From Arthonia radiata (taxonomy: Eukaryota > Ascomycota > Arthoniomycetes > Arthoniales > Arthoniaceae): a DNA stretch of 64,000 bases. The stretch covers positions 1,779,346 to 1,843,345 of the forward strand of contig PSQN01000016.1 of the NCBI GenBank assembly GCA_002989075.1, written 5' to 3'. Within the stretch, counting starts at the first letter, position 1, and every line of letters starts with the position of its first letter. Shown here one piece after another: positions 24,179-33,570 of this stretch. The notes beneath the pieces were generated by a model. It had not been told where the DNA came from. It did not search any database and saw only the letters and a list, made by a program, of their open reading frames with translations. The translations under genes were made by a program, and so were the position numbers.

Positions 24179-24528
24179 CAGGCACCGGAAGTGGCTCCAT
24201 GGCGCGTGTGAGTAGATGATACATGCGGCAGCCCCGGGAGTCGGGCGTCCAATGCCCCTAAAATCCCCTAAGCAAGCTCTATCAGCCCTACCTATGGCCC
24301 AATGTGAGCCCCTAAATTATCGAGCTGCAAGGATTATACGTAGACCCTGCACCGCCCGGTATTGGCAGTCGCGACCCAAAACCGGCCACCATCCCTACTC
24401 AACTCATCAAAACGCGATTTACGGACCGGTCTACACCGGGTAAATGATCCCAGGAGATTTGTATACTTGTAATTAGGTAACACATAACAGCTCGCGGATA
24501 CGCACCATAGCGCCACTTCCGGTGCCTG
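24179..24528. mobile_element. Non-coding terminal-inverted-repeat element (MITE-like), about 350 bp
   Basis: The ends match as inverted repeats over about 29 bp with three to four mismatches, starting CAGGCACCGGAAGTGGC at 24179 and its reverse complement ending at 24528. There is no coding capacity. The CAGG start would fit a hAT-type or similar DNA transposon. I see no clear target-site duplication: the flanks ..CTCCATC and AAGGGAAA do not match. The superfamily is therefore unassigned. Confidence 0.65.
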
Positions 24529-25005
24529 AAGGGAAATGTAAGTAAGATCAGGAAATCATACTGTTTGAACTACCCTAGCAAATTTTTACCTGCCTTCATA
24601 CGCCAACATGTTTACGTGCGGTCTGCCTACGCTCGCACTGGAAAGCGACTTTCTTCCGCCATATGCGGCTCCTCCTCGACCCACGCCCTCTCGCACAACA
24701 TTCCTTTTTGCACAGGTCTTCAAAAGAGCGCTTTACGGAATGTAGTCTTTGCCGCAAGAGACGAACAATTTAGCTTAGTCCGGAGGGGATCCCGGAGAGC
24801 TACCATTCTTCCGCCAACGTACGTCGCGTGCGAACCTGCGAGGAACCCGCAAAGAGGGTTCCCGCGAAACGTAGCGCAGGAAGGGGTGTGGACAGGAAGC
24901 GATGCGGCGCGCCCGAAGCTTTGATTGTACTACATGCATGATCCAATGGAGAAGGTGGTCATTTCAGCTGAAGTTACACTCGACACCCTGCTTCTGCGCA
25001 TTCTC
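24529..25005. other. Intergenic region between the inverted-repeat element and the BTB cluster
   Basis: A 119-codon open frame on the plus strand (24565-24924) has no recognisable product and no other support. Confidence 0.3.
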
Positions 25006-25917
25006 CTAATTCTCACCTACATCAGGCACGCCAGCCCGCACATTCTCAATGCAGCGTGCAGACCCAGTCCGGCAGATCGGGCAGTGAAGCGACGAGGTCC
25101 CCGGCCTGACACCTGCATGTTGATCCATGTTGAAGACGAACTCGGTCTGACAGCCTTGGCATCGCCAAATACTATCAACTTGCGAGACCACTCGCTTGAA
25201 AGACTTGGTGGCGAGGCCCAGATCAATGGCCAAGCCAGGCACCTGCTCCAACAGCTCTTGGAACGTGTCGTTCTTGTCGACCAGGTCTTCCCGGCGGACT
25301 AAAAGGAGTCGAACGAGAATGCAGCGTAAGTTACGGTTCGGGATCTCCAGCTCATACACCAATGGCGCAACCCCCAGGAGCATCTTCGCGTCTTCGAGAT
25401 GGGCTTTCATGGCGCGAGGGTCCCAGCTACCTAGCTCAAAATGTAGAGCGCCTGTTTCCTCCTCAATCTTATCTTTGTATTTGTTAAGACCAAGCTCGAA
25501 GTCTTCGTCTAAGGCTGCCAGCTGTACGAAGCGAGCCGCCGCAGAGTCTTGGAAGCCTTTGATTTGGAAATAGGAGCCAGCGGAGTAGCAACGAACACAA
25601 AAGGTCGCGGCGTCCTTGGTTGCCGGCGTATCGAGTGCGTGTTTGGGGGGATACCTCAATGGTACACCGTATGCGTGGCGAAGAACAGCTTCGAGGACTC
25701 GCGGATCAACGCCGGTGCTGGTCAGATCGATGGTATTTTGCTTTGCCTCAGCAAACTTGCCGTTGAGTAACGCCTGAAAGTAGCCGTCGAGGTGCTGGAG
25801 GAAACAACGATGCACATGCATTGAATGCCATTGGCATTTGATCACAAGATCAGCAGTCTCCTCGCAAGCATACATTTTCTCCAACGTCTTGAGAGCATCA
25901 GCATAGTGTGCAGGCAT
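25006..25917 (-). CDS. BTB/POZ protein with C-terminal zinc-ribbon-like tail (cluster gene 1)
   Basis: A single exon of 303 residues, starting at the ATG at 25917 (MPAHYADALKTLEKMYACEE); the same frame stays open upstream but gives no BTB-like sequence. The BTB core runs from about residue 20 (TADLVIKCQWHSMHVHRCFL) through the helix YFQALLNGKFAEA to VLEAVLRHAYGV. A BACK-like helical part follows and leads to the conserved LLEQVPGLAIDLGL segment. The last 60 residues carry WRCQGCQTEF and HCPICRTG, four cysteines spaced like a zinc ribbon. BTB domains dimerise and often bind cullin-3, but accessory fungal BTB proteins of this kind are uncharacterised. Its nearest relative in the window by architecture is cluster gene 4. 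Confidence 0.88.
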   Translation of the reverse strand: MPAHYADALKTLEKMYACEETADLVIKCQWHSMHVHRCFLQHLDGYFQALLNGKFAEAKQNTIDLTSTGVDPRVLEAVLRHAYGVPLRYPPKHALDTPATKDAATFCVRCYSAGSYFQIKGFQDSAAARFVQLAALDEDFELGLNKYKDKIEEETGALHFELGSWDPRAMKAHLEDAKMLLGVAPLVYELEIPNRNLRCILVRLLLVRREDLVDKNDTFQELLEQVPGLAIDLGLATKSFKRVVSQVDSIWRCQGCQTEFVFNMDQHAGVRPGTSSLHCPICRTGSARCIENVRAGVPDVGEN

Positions 25918-26334
25918 GACTGCGCGGAACACCTCAGGGGCTATCAGCTTAGTCTGTGGTAGTGTCGTGATGTGTGACTGTCGGATATTGTTGATGTTAG
26001 ACTGCTGGCAATTTGCAATTTTGAGTGAGAATGTTTTTATCCGATAATGGACAACTCGCGGTGTGACAACCTCAGGCTTATACCACATTTCACCTCGAGG
26101 GCAAGCTGCCCCAGGCACAGCTTTGGAACGCCAATGCAGTGGCAGGAAATTATGCGCACAGTGTAGAGAACAAGTTTCGAGGCACGCAATGGAGGGGTTA
26201 TGCAACATGCAAGATTGAACGAAGAACGTGGGGAGTTGTGCAAAAAAGACCAACGAAGACAGACTTTCAACAACACTTGACCTCGCTAAGAACATATCTT
26301 TTTGTAGTTCATCTTGAGTCTTGCTATCCTTACC
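25918..26334. other. Upstream region of BTB cluster gene 1
   Basis: Open frames run through this stretch on the minus strand, but they give no BTB or zinc-ribbon sequence and are probably non-coding. Confidence 0.3.
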
Positions 26335-27162
26335 TCACTTGTTCATTGCAGTCAAAAGAAGATCGGCCTTCATATTGAACTCAATCGACAAGCCCGGCGC
26401 TTGCTCAAGCAGCTCTCGCAGCTGACGGGGCTCGTGAGCTTTCAGCTCCTTGAAGTTCAGGATCAGTACCTCCGTCAAGAGTGAACGCAGATCGTGCGCG
26501 GTGTCCATATCGGGCGAGTACACAAGGGGTGCAGTATTCAGCACCATCTTACCGTTCTCGCGGAGCGCCTTGGGGAGTTCTTCCTCAACATACCCTTCGG
26601 CGTCCTCTAAGCCGGTGTACTCTGCGTACAGTTTCCGCTCGAGAGCTTCACATCCCTCTGCGGAGACGCATCCATGTGCGCGTAGCGGATCCAGGGCCGC
26701 CTCCTTGAATTCTGGGATCTGGAAATAGTCGCCAGCAGCATAGCAATGGACATAGAACATGGCTTCGACCGGGTTTTCGGGCGTGTTGAGGGCAGCATAT
26801 TGGTGCGGAAATTCGATCCCGATGCCATACATGTGCTTCAGAACCGCCTCGATGACTGTGGGGTCGATTTCTGTCTCGGTCAGATCAGCACAGTTGCTCC
26901 CCTTATTTGCTTCCGACCACTGCCCATTGAACATCGCCTTGAAATATCCCTCCTGCTGTTTTAGGAGGCACCGATGTACAGGAAATTCGCGATCGCCGCA
27001 CTTAATTATAAAGTCGCTACCAGCGGCGGAGTAGTATATGTTGGCTAAGTTGCTCAGTGCATCGAGATAAGATCTGAGGAAAACTATTCTTGAGATAAAG
27101 CCCTGAGGTGGAAATGTTCTCTGTTCGTGTTGTGGAATTGACAATCGAACTGGTATTTTCAT
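26335..27162 (-). CDS. BTB/POZ protein (cluster gene 2)
   Basis: A single exon of 275 residues from the ATG at 27162 (MKIPVRLSIPQHEQ). About 40 residues of unrelated N-terminus precede the BTB domain: AGSDFIIKCGDREFPVHRCL, then QQEGYFKAMFNGQWSEA and PTVIEAVLKHMYGIGIEF. A helical part with YVHCYAAGDYFQIPEFKEAA follows, and the protein stops soon after LLEQAPGLSIEFNMK. Unlike genes 1, 4 and 6 it has no cysteine-rich tail. A later start near the BTB domain is possible. A short segment upstream of the gene is shared with gene 3, which points to a tandem duplication including the promoter. Confidence 0.85.
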   Translation of the reverse strand: MKIPVRLSIPQHEQRTFPPQGFISRIVFLRSYLDALSNLANIYYSAAGSDFIIKCGDREFPVHRCLLKQQEGYFKAMFNGQWSEANKGSNCADLTETEIDPTVIEAVLKHMYGIGIEFPHQYAALNTPENPVEAMFYVHCYAAGDYFQIPEFKEAALDPLRAHGCVSAEGCEALERKLYAEYTGLEDAEGYVEEELPKALRENGKMVLNTAPLVYSPDMDTAHDLRSLLTEVLILNFKELKAHEPRQLRELLEQAPGLSIEFNMKADLLLTAMNK

Positions 27163-28027
27163 TTGGCGTGGGAATGCCTGCAGTCGATACAATTCGGTCG
27201 ATGGTGTGTCTCTCGTTTCGAACGGAAAGGGAAAAACCAATCCCCTGATATGCTTTGCGCACTGCAAGCGAACAGCGAGCGAACATAGACGAGCGTACTG
27301 GAGGCTTTAGAGCTGGTTCAATCCGGACTTCGTATGCACAGAGTGCTCAAATTCGGCTGGGGTGGTCGAGGGCAGTTTGTTAGTTTGAGTGTCCTTTGGA
27401 GCGTGCACATCAGCGAGCAGCTTGCGGATCGTTTCACGTTCAGAAGTGTGATTGAATCAGAGTTTTCAGAGCCTGAGAATCACCGGATGCTTGATATCGC
27501 GTTCAACAGCACTGTGAACATGCATCGTTGGGATCGGAGCGGGCTTGGGACCTACGATTGAAGCGATATTTGGCCATGTCGCAGTCCACATGCGCTCAGC
27601 CCGAGTCGCTGAATCATTCTTTACCGCATTTATCGCCCCACTGCTTGCAAGCTAACGAAGCGTGCGTTAAAAAAGCGACTAGACTCGGGGCAGGACTTTA
27701 TTGTCCGTCTCGTGATCCTAGCCGTACAGGTCTTGCTCAACGATGAAGTCTTAAAGGTCCTTTAAGTACACTGAGGGCGACGGCTGGCGTCTTGCGGCGT
27801 ACTTAAACACACGGCGATACATCTCTTGCGACCGTTGGATGTGCCGGCCTCATTTCAAGGACTGCGAATCCGTAATCTTCTTGGTCAAAGCCAGGTCTAT
27901 GTGTTTTTTGTTGGTAGAATTGTTCATTGCGTATAGCGGATTTCGCTCGCGTCGACTTGCGACAGATTCCACCCACGCTGCATTAAGAATCTATCTCGTA
28001 CGTGTCACATGACTCCACAACCAATAT
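27163..28027. other. Intergenic region upstream of BTB cluster gene 2
   Basis: Contains the promoter of gene 2, including a 25-bp block at 27261-27285 that recurs upstream of gene 3. No gene is seen. Confidence 0.35.
27261..27285. promoter_or_regulatory. Upstream block shared by BTB genes 2 and 3 (copy 1)
   Basis: A 25-bp block beginning ACTGCAAGCGAACAGCGAGC lies about 100 bp upstream of the gene 2 start. It is identical to 28928-28952 upstream of gene 3, and weaker similarity continues on the far side (ACTGGAGGCTT). It may be a leftover of gene duplication or a shared regulatory site. Confidence 0.6.
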
Positions 28028-28777
28028 TTAGCGGTATTCGGTCCGCATGTTCAGCTCAATGGACAGACCTGGAGCGCTTTCCAAGAGCTCTAATACGTAT
28101 TCGCGATCGTTCGCCTTGAGATCATTGAAGTGATTGATCATGAGCGTTGTGAGGACGCCGCGCAAATCAACAGCGTCGTCGAAGTCAGAAGAGAAGACCA
28201 AAGGCGCGGTATCCAACACTGTCTTTGCGGCCTTCGTGTGAGCTTCTTGAATGTTGTCGTTGACGTAGTCGATGAGAGTCGGGCTGCTGCTGTTTGCGTC
28301 ATTGTACTCTCCGGCCAGCTTTCGTCGGAGGCCTCGAACGTCGGTGTTAAGCTGGTGATCCAGGCAAGCAAGACTACGCAGGCAGACAAGCGCCGCGTCT
28401 CGGAAGCGTGGGATCTGGAAGAACCTACCTGCAGCGTAGCACTGAACGAAAAAGGTACCTTCGTCACAACAGGCAGGCGTGTCGCGGAATGCGGCATCGG
28501 ATGGATACGCGAGCGGAAACCCGTAGATGTATTCGAGAACCGGTTCCACAATTCGAGGATCGATCTCCGTCTTAGTCAAATTAACGACTTTCTGCGACCC
28601 TTCCAGAAATGGAGAGTCGCTTTTGAACATCGCCTTGAAGTAGCCGTCCTGTTGCTGAATTAATCCTCGATGCACAGGGAAGTTGAGCTCTCCGCATACG
28701 ATCGTCAAGTCACTCCCGGACCCGCTGTTGTACATTGACTTGAGGTTGATGAGCCCAACAGATTGCTGATGTGCCAT
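28028..28777 (-). CDS. BTB/POZ protein (cluster gene 3)
   Basis: A single exon of 249 residues from the ATG at 28777 (MAHQQSVGLINLKSMYNSGS). The BTB domain starts almost at once: GSDLTIVCGELNFPVHRGLI, QQQDGYFKAMFKSDSP, then PRIVEPVLEYIYGFPLAYP. The middle has FVQCYAAGRFFQIPRFRDAAL, closely parallel to gene 2 (YVHCYAAGDYFQIPEFKEAA). The protein ends right after LLESAPGLSIELNMR, so it lacks the cysteine tail of genes 1, 4 and 6. It is the closest relative of gene 2, both in sequence and in a shared upstream block. Confidence 0.87.
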   Translation of the reverse strand: MAHQQSVGLINLKSMYNSGSGSDLTIVCGELNFPVHRGLIQQQDGYFKAMFKSDSPFLEGSQKVVNLTKTEIDPRIVEPVLEYIYGFPLAYPSDAAFRDTPACCDEGTFFVQCYAAGRFFQIPRFRDAALVCLRSLACLDHQLNTDVRGLRRKLAGEYNDANSSSPTLIDYVNDNIQEAHTKAAKTVLDTAPLVFSSDFDDAVDLRGVLTTLMINHFNDLKANDREYVLELLESAPGLSIELNMRTEYR

Positions 28778-29296
28778 GCCCTTTGCTGCCTGTTCTGCTA
28801 AGGTTGATTTTGTTGAGATCTATGATCTGTACGGCTGTCTGGAGTGGGTCGGATTCGCTGTTCAATGTCTTTCTCCGTCTTCACCAATGGTGAAGTGCAG
28901 AGCTTCGCCTATATATATATATATTGTACTGCAAGCGAACAGCGAGCGAACACAGAGGGTGGACTGGAGGCTTCCAAACCATCTCAATTGGCATTTCGTG
29001 CGTACAGTGTGCTCATAATCTGCCGAGATGGACGACGTCAAGGCTTCGAATATAGCCATTATCCAGAGTGCGTACTAGTGAGCAACTTGTCTGGCATCTC
29101 TTGAATCACTTACTATTGGTGATGTTCATCCTTCATCATCTATTTGGGTTTCGTATCTTGCATTCCTCACATTCTTTACCGATGCTCTTCTACACCATCT
29201 GTTTCTTGCCTACTCTCTCATTCTCGCCCTTGCAAGCTTCATCTTCCAGGATTGCACGCGCTTTGGATTGGCGAGCAGCGCCACGAGCATGGAAGC
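28778..29296. other. Intergenic region upstream of BTB cluster gene 3
   Basis: Holds the gene 3 promoter, a short AT dinucleotide run (28911-28924) and, right beside it, the second copy of the shared upstream block (28928-28952). No gene is seen. Confidence 0.35.
28928..28952. promoter_or_regulatory. Upstream block shared by BTB genes 2 and 3 (copy 2)
   Basis: Identical over 25 bp to 27261-27285, about 150 bp upstream of the gene 3 start, directly after an AT-dinucleotide run. Confidence 0.6.
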
Positions 29297-30277
29297 TCAC
29301 TCAGGCGCCACATAAGTGTAATGCGCCGTGCGCAGACACGTGGCGGATGATGCAGTACCACAGAGTGGGCAATCAAGCTGACTGGCACTTGTGACCCGCT
29401 GCCGCAGATCACCCGTGCGCATGGCCATCTCCGCGTTGCATTGCCTGCACTTCCAGAGTGAGTTCAGATTGTTCCACCCACGGTGAAACTCAGCCATTTT
29501 GAGGCTGAGATCGATTGAAAGGGCTGGAACTTTTTCGAGAATCGAACGAAGGTTCTCGTGCCTGGGATACACATCTTCGTACCGCAGAAGCATCACCTGG
29601 ACGACGATATCGCGCAAATGGCGGACGGAGTCGGTAGTCGTGGAGTACACAACGGGTGCAGCTTCAAGAACAGCGCGAGCGTTCTCGCGGTGCGCCTGTA
29701 CGACCTCGTCAGACCAGAACCACTCCTCTTCTCCCTCGTTCAGTTCGAAAAGCTGACTAGAATCGTCGCTGGATTCGGAGCTGCTGCTCGAGGCATCAGA
29801 GCGGGAATCCTTCAATCCTTGCTCAATTGCGTCTAGGTCCATGTCAAGTTCATCGTTAACACCGCTGATGTTGCGCAAGTATTCAAGAGCGATCTCCCGG
29901 AGGCGGTCCATCTGGAAGTAATTTGCCGCTGCAAAGTAGTACGCCCAAAAAGTAGGCGCATCTTTGGTCATGGGAGAAGAGCAGTCTAAGACGGGGTAGG
30001 TGGGCTCAATCCCATAGCAGTACTCGATGACCGTCGTAATGATGGGGAGGTCATAGCCCAAATTGCCAAGGTCGAGCTCACAATTGACGCTTTCTTGGAA
30101 TCTTTCTTGCTTCAACAAGGCGCTGAAATAGCCCTGGCACTGCGCCAGGTACCACTTGTGGACCTTGAACTCGTGGTCACCGCACTTGATGGTGAAATCC
30201 GCTCCTTGCTTGGAACGGTAGGCAGAAGCCAGATTGTGAAGAGCCTCCGGAGGCAACGTATCCATAGCGTCTGACAT
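29297..30277 (-). CDS. BTB/POZ protein with C-terminal zinc-ribbon-like tail (cluster gene 4)
   Basis: A single exon of 326 residues from the ATG at 30277. The BTB domain includes GADFTIKCGDHEFKVHKWYL, then QCQGYFSALLKQERFQES and PIITTVIEYCYGIEPTYP. An acidic Ser-rich insert (SRSDASSSSSESSDDSSQ) sits in the middle. After the family segment VPALSIDLSLK comes NSLWKCRQCNAEM and, about 20 residues on, LDCPLCGTASSATC. The order matches gene 1, where WRCQGCQTEF is followed by HCPICRTG. The four-cysteine tail probably binds zinc. Function unknown. Confidence 0.87.
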   Translation of the reverse strand: MSDAMDTLPPEALHNLASAYRSKQGADFTIKCGDHEFKVHKWYLAQCQGYFSALLKQERFQESVNCELDLGNLGYDLPIITTVIEYCYGIEPTYPVLDCSSPMTKDAPTFWAYYFAAANYFQMDRLREIALEYLRNISGVNDELDMDLDAIEQGLKDSRSDASSSSSESSDDSSQLFELNEGEEEWFWSDEVVQAHRENARAVLEAAPVVYSTTTDSVRHLRDIVVQVMLLRYEDVYPRHENLRSILEKVPALSIDLSLKMAEFHRGWNNLNSLWKCRQCNAEMAMRTGDLRQRVTSASQLDCPLCGTASSATCLRTAHYTYVAPE

Positions 30278-30670
30278 GGCGATACTGGCGTTGACGGTGT
30301 AAGCTCGAAAGGGTTGAGCACGGGCTGGAATACAGTGAGTCTTCGGCTCCTTGCAGACCTTGAATGACCGTCGTGTGGTAAAATGTTGTCTATATATGTG
30401 GTCGGTAATGATGGAGTGAGTATTAATACACCTTCTGAAGCGACTTGCATCTCGGCACAGGGCCTGAACAGTGTTTCACTATCGACGATGACGTGCACAG
30501 TACATTAACGTTGCCCAGAATGTTGACAATCAGAGACTTTCCAAGAGCTCAAGGTCAGCGACTGAATTGGCACTTACATATAATTGGGGGTTGAAAATGT
30601 GTCAAATTTTTCTTGATTGCGCCAATGCGTGTATTCTTGTTGTTTCAATTGCACCAGAATGAGCATGCAA
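30278..30670. other. Intergenic region upstream of BTB cluster gene 4
   Basis: Nothing recognisable beyond the presumed promoter of gene 4. Confidence 0.3.
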
Positions 30671-31378
30671 TCATTCACGGAACAGCAACCTCTTCTTGAA
30701 TTTCTCAGCCTGCCGCTTACGCATCATCACAGCCTCGTAGGTCACACGAATAATCTTGTCCGCATGCGCGCGAACCTCGGACACAAATTCTTCTTGGCTT
30801 TCGAAGAGCGCATCGAGATCGAGCTCGCGATTCGTAGCGATCCAATAGCGGGCTAGCTTGCTGATGAGCGGCACACGCAACTCACGGTCTGGCGTCCACG
30901 TGTAGACGAAGTCTGCGGTTTCAGCTAATAGGTCGAGCACCTCGCTTTGCTCCATGCAGCATGGGGACAACCAGGCCTTGAGGTCAACCTGCCGAATGGC
31001 CGCAACGAAACGCTCCGTTACCAGAGCCTGTAGTGTCTTGATTGGGCCGAAGTAATCGGCTGCGACGTGTATGTCAGTCCAGTACAGGAGCGCGGGAATA
31101 GGAGGTGGCGAAATCCCGATGTCCAATCCGTGTAAGTGCTTCAGCACTGCCTCCAGTCCATACTGAGGTTCGTAGCCGCGGAGGTCAATGAGCCACTCAT
31201 GCTGCTCGCGAAACCCTCGCAGGAGGATGGCTTTCCAGTACGCCGAGCATTCTGTTAGACTTTCTTTTAGGCAAAGGAAATCTCCTGATACAAGTCGAAC
31301 GACTACGTTACCTCTGGAGGTGTTCTCGGTAATGACCAGGCTGTAAAGCGCCAACGTCAACGCTGGCGTGGGTGTCAT
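30671..31378 (-). CDS. Divergent BTB-like protein (cluster gene 5)
   Basis: A single exon of 235 residues from the ATG at 31378. The BTB fold is only weakly visible: NVVVRLVSGDFLCLKESLTE in place of the usual D.x.I..G...F.VH..L, then CSAYWKAILLRGFREQ and GLEAVLKHLHGLDIG. The following helices include HVAADYFGPIKTLQALVTER. The C-terminus is a basic, Met/Arg/Lys-rich helix (MMRKRQAEKFKKRLLF) and there is no cysteine tail. Position and strand within the cluster support common ancestry, but the assignment to BTB is less sure than for its neighbours. Confidence 0.72.
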   Translation of the reverse strand: MTPTPALTLALYSLVITENTSRGNVVVRLVSGDFLCLKESLTECSAYWKAILLRGFREQHEWLIDLRGYEPQYGLEAVLKHLHGLDIGISPPPIPALLYWTDIHVAADYFGPIKTLQALVTERFVAAIRQVDLKAWLSPCCMEQSEVLDLLAETADFVYTWTPDRELRVPLISKLARYWIATNRELDLDALFESQEEFVSEVRAHADKIIRVTYEAVMMRKRQAEKFKKRLLFRE

Positions 31379-31652
31379 GACTGATATCTAGTGTGCTTCG
31401 TGTTTGACTGTATCCCTTTCATGCAGCTTTTCACAGTCTTGATGTTTACTTATAGAGGACGTCAACGTACTGACAGTGTGTGAGGCATGGAGAATGCACA
31501 TAGTATGGCACACAGTGAACTATGCTTCTCGATTGGCTAATATCGTCTTGATCGGTTTCAGTTGAGCATCGTGATGCACTGTGCAGCTTCCTGAACCATG
31601 TGAATGGCGATGCCCGCGTCGAGGCTTGCCACGCCGTTGTGGTGTTGGCCGC

Positions 31653-32622
31653 TCACTCCGCAACCCCTTTCACGCCCCGATATGCCTTGAAGAAATCATC
31701 CGTCGTTCCTTTCTTGCCGCAGCCTGGACAGAAACAAATTCTGTCATGTACCCATTTGTAATCCACGGTATTTGAGGAGGCGACAACACCGAACTGTAGA
31801 CCGCAAGTAGCGATGGGACACATAAGAGCTACATCAACATCGCGCTTGATGGGGGACTTTTGGATACCGCCTAGAAAATTAGATAGTCAGTGAGCCATTC
31901 AACACAGTACAAGTGGCAGACACGAAGTCCGAAAGGGCGGTAGGAAGGCCTATAGCAGAGTCTCCCTACACGGAAGCTTAGCCATGACTGTGGCACTCGT
32001 CCTCACCGTGCCAGCGTGCCAGATCCAAAGCGAACTCCGGCATAGCCTTTACTGTGTTTTGACGCTCGCTGCTGTGCTCGACGCCATCAAGTAGCGCATT
32101 CACATGCGTTCCGGTAGTTTCGACGAGGATAACACGCAATCCGCGGTCTGTTGATGGAGTGCCCTCATAGACATCGCTAGCTGCTTCGAAACAATCCTTC
32201 GCTCCAATGAGTAGGCTAGCGCTTTTGTAAGCGATGCGATGAAAATTGTGCTTCGCTCGAGCCTTCACAGTAGGGAGCTGGTAGTAATCGCCAGCATTGT
32301 AGACTTTCGCTTCGAACACTGCTGGAGCACAACCATGAGGTGAAGTCCAGAGTATGCCGTAAAGATACCCCAGGACGGCCTTGATGACCTCAGGCTCATC
32401 CTTTTCAGAAAGCTCGATCCAACCCTCCTCACCTTCCTTGAAACTGTCTTTCACAGCACCGGCGAAGTACCCACCCTGGCAGGCAATGATGGCTCGGTGA
32501 AGCTTGAAGTCAGTCGTTCTGCAGCGAACAATCATATCATAATTATGCGAGGTGTTGAACAACCCGGCAATGCCAGAGTTCAGCGCAGCAAGCGGCTCTG
32601 GAGACATTCTTGGGTCAGGCAT
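31653..32622 (-). CDS. BTB/POZ protein with zinc-ribbon-like tail on a second exon (cluster gene 6)
   Basis: Exon 1 is 32622-32007 and exon 2 is 31870-31653; the 136-nt intron is GT..AG with a CTAAT-type branch and the phase matches. The product has 277 residues. The BTB domain reads NYDMIVRCRTTDFKLHRAII, then CQGGYFAGAVKDSFKEGEEG and PEVIKAVLGYLYGI. After FALDLARW the second exon adds GGIQKSPIKRDVDV, then LMCPIATCGLQF and ICFCPGCGKKGTTDDFF. If the intron is read through, the frame stops a few codons later and this tail is lost. The tail parallels those of genes 1 and 4, which supports the splice. A slightly later start at the sixth codon (MSPEPLAAL) is possible. Confidence 0.82.
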
Positions 32623-33570
32623 GAGTTACGAGATGACCAGAAGGTCGCTGCTTCTTATTCAATCAATCCGCGTATGAAGGCAGCAAGCGCTGCTGTAAGC
32701 AGAACGTGATGGCCACCAGACTTGGTGCATCCCAGTGGTGATGGTGAAAGCGAGGTGGGTAGAAAGCAAACGAGATTGAAACGCGTCTAAGACGCGCCGC
32801 TCAGGCTATCATTAACTTCCAAAAGAGGCAAAGCCCTTCGATTTGGAGACTGAGCCGCGCTAGAGATCTAGCTCCCGCGTAGCGTGGTACTAGTGTGCTA
32901 TTATCAATTCGTATGAATACTTTTTCGCCAGCAAGACGCGTTGCCATGGAATCGAAACATGACTGGCATGCGCTCTGTGCCAGATTTTGCCGAAAGTCTG
33001 GGATATGACATTTTTGAAATAATAGCGTGGAAATTGAAGGCACCGTGGAGGGTTTGTTGTTTCGCAGCATTCGAGGCTTGGCATTCACCAATGGGAGAGC
33101 TACTTGACTATCCTTCCTGGACAGGTGACAGCCACCGTGCCACCCACGCCACCTTCAAGAGATTTTCAACTTGAGTGTGAGACGAATGATGGGTGACATC
33201 TGTCATTGACTTTGTTATGATAGATAGGGGTATATGACGATAGACCAAGCCTCCACATCCCACCATCCAAAAGATCCTCTCCATAGGGGTATATCCACCA
33301 ATTGGTCCATCAGTCGTGGAGATCATGTCATTAGTCGTAAATTCGAAGAGCAAGATAGTGATAGCAATCTGGAAGTCGCGACCCGCGCTGTAAAAAAGTG
33401 GTGAAACTGTACAGTGGCTCGCGCCGTGTGTTTATCGCTCGTCGTCATGCATGAGTTGAGGTTGCCCTCGATGCGTGTATGGAGAGCCGGAAAGAGATTC
33501 GTGGTGTATGCTGTTGAGCGTGTGGTGGCTGGAATGACACCGTGTGAATTCCAGAGTTGTCGAATTGGGG
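32623..33570. other. Intergenic region between the BTB cluster and the methyltransferase-like gene
   Basis: Open frames on both strands are short and unrecognised. It should contain the promoter of BTB gene 6 and the 3' end of the next gene. Confidence 0.35.

Noticed and set aside
26335-26400. A missing zinc-ribbon exon downstream of BTB gene 2
   Set aside because: Donor-like GTGAGG overlaps the stop codon, but no in-phase downstream sequence with paired cysteines of the right spacing was found before gene 1.
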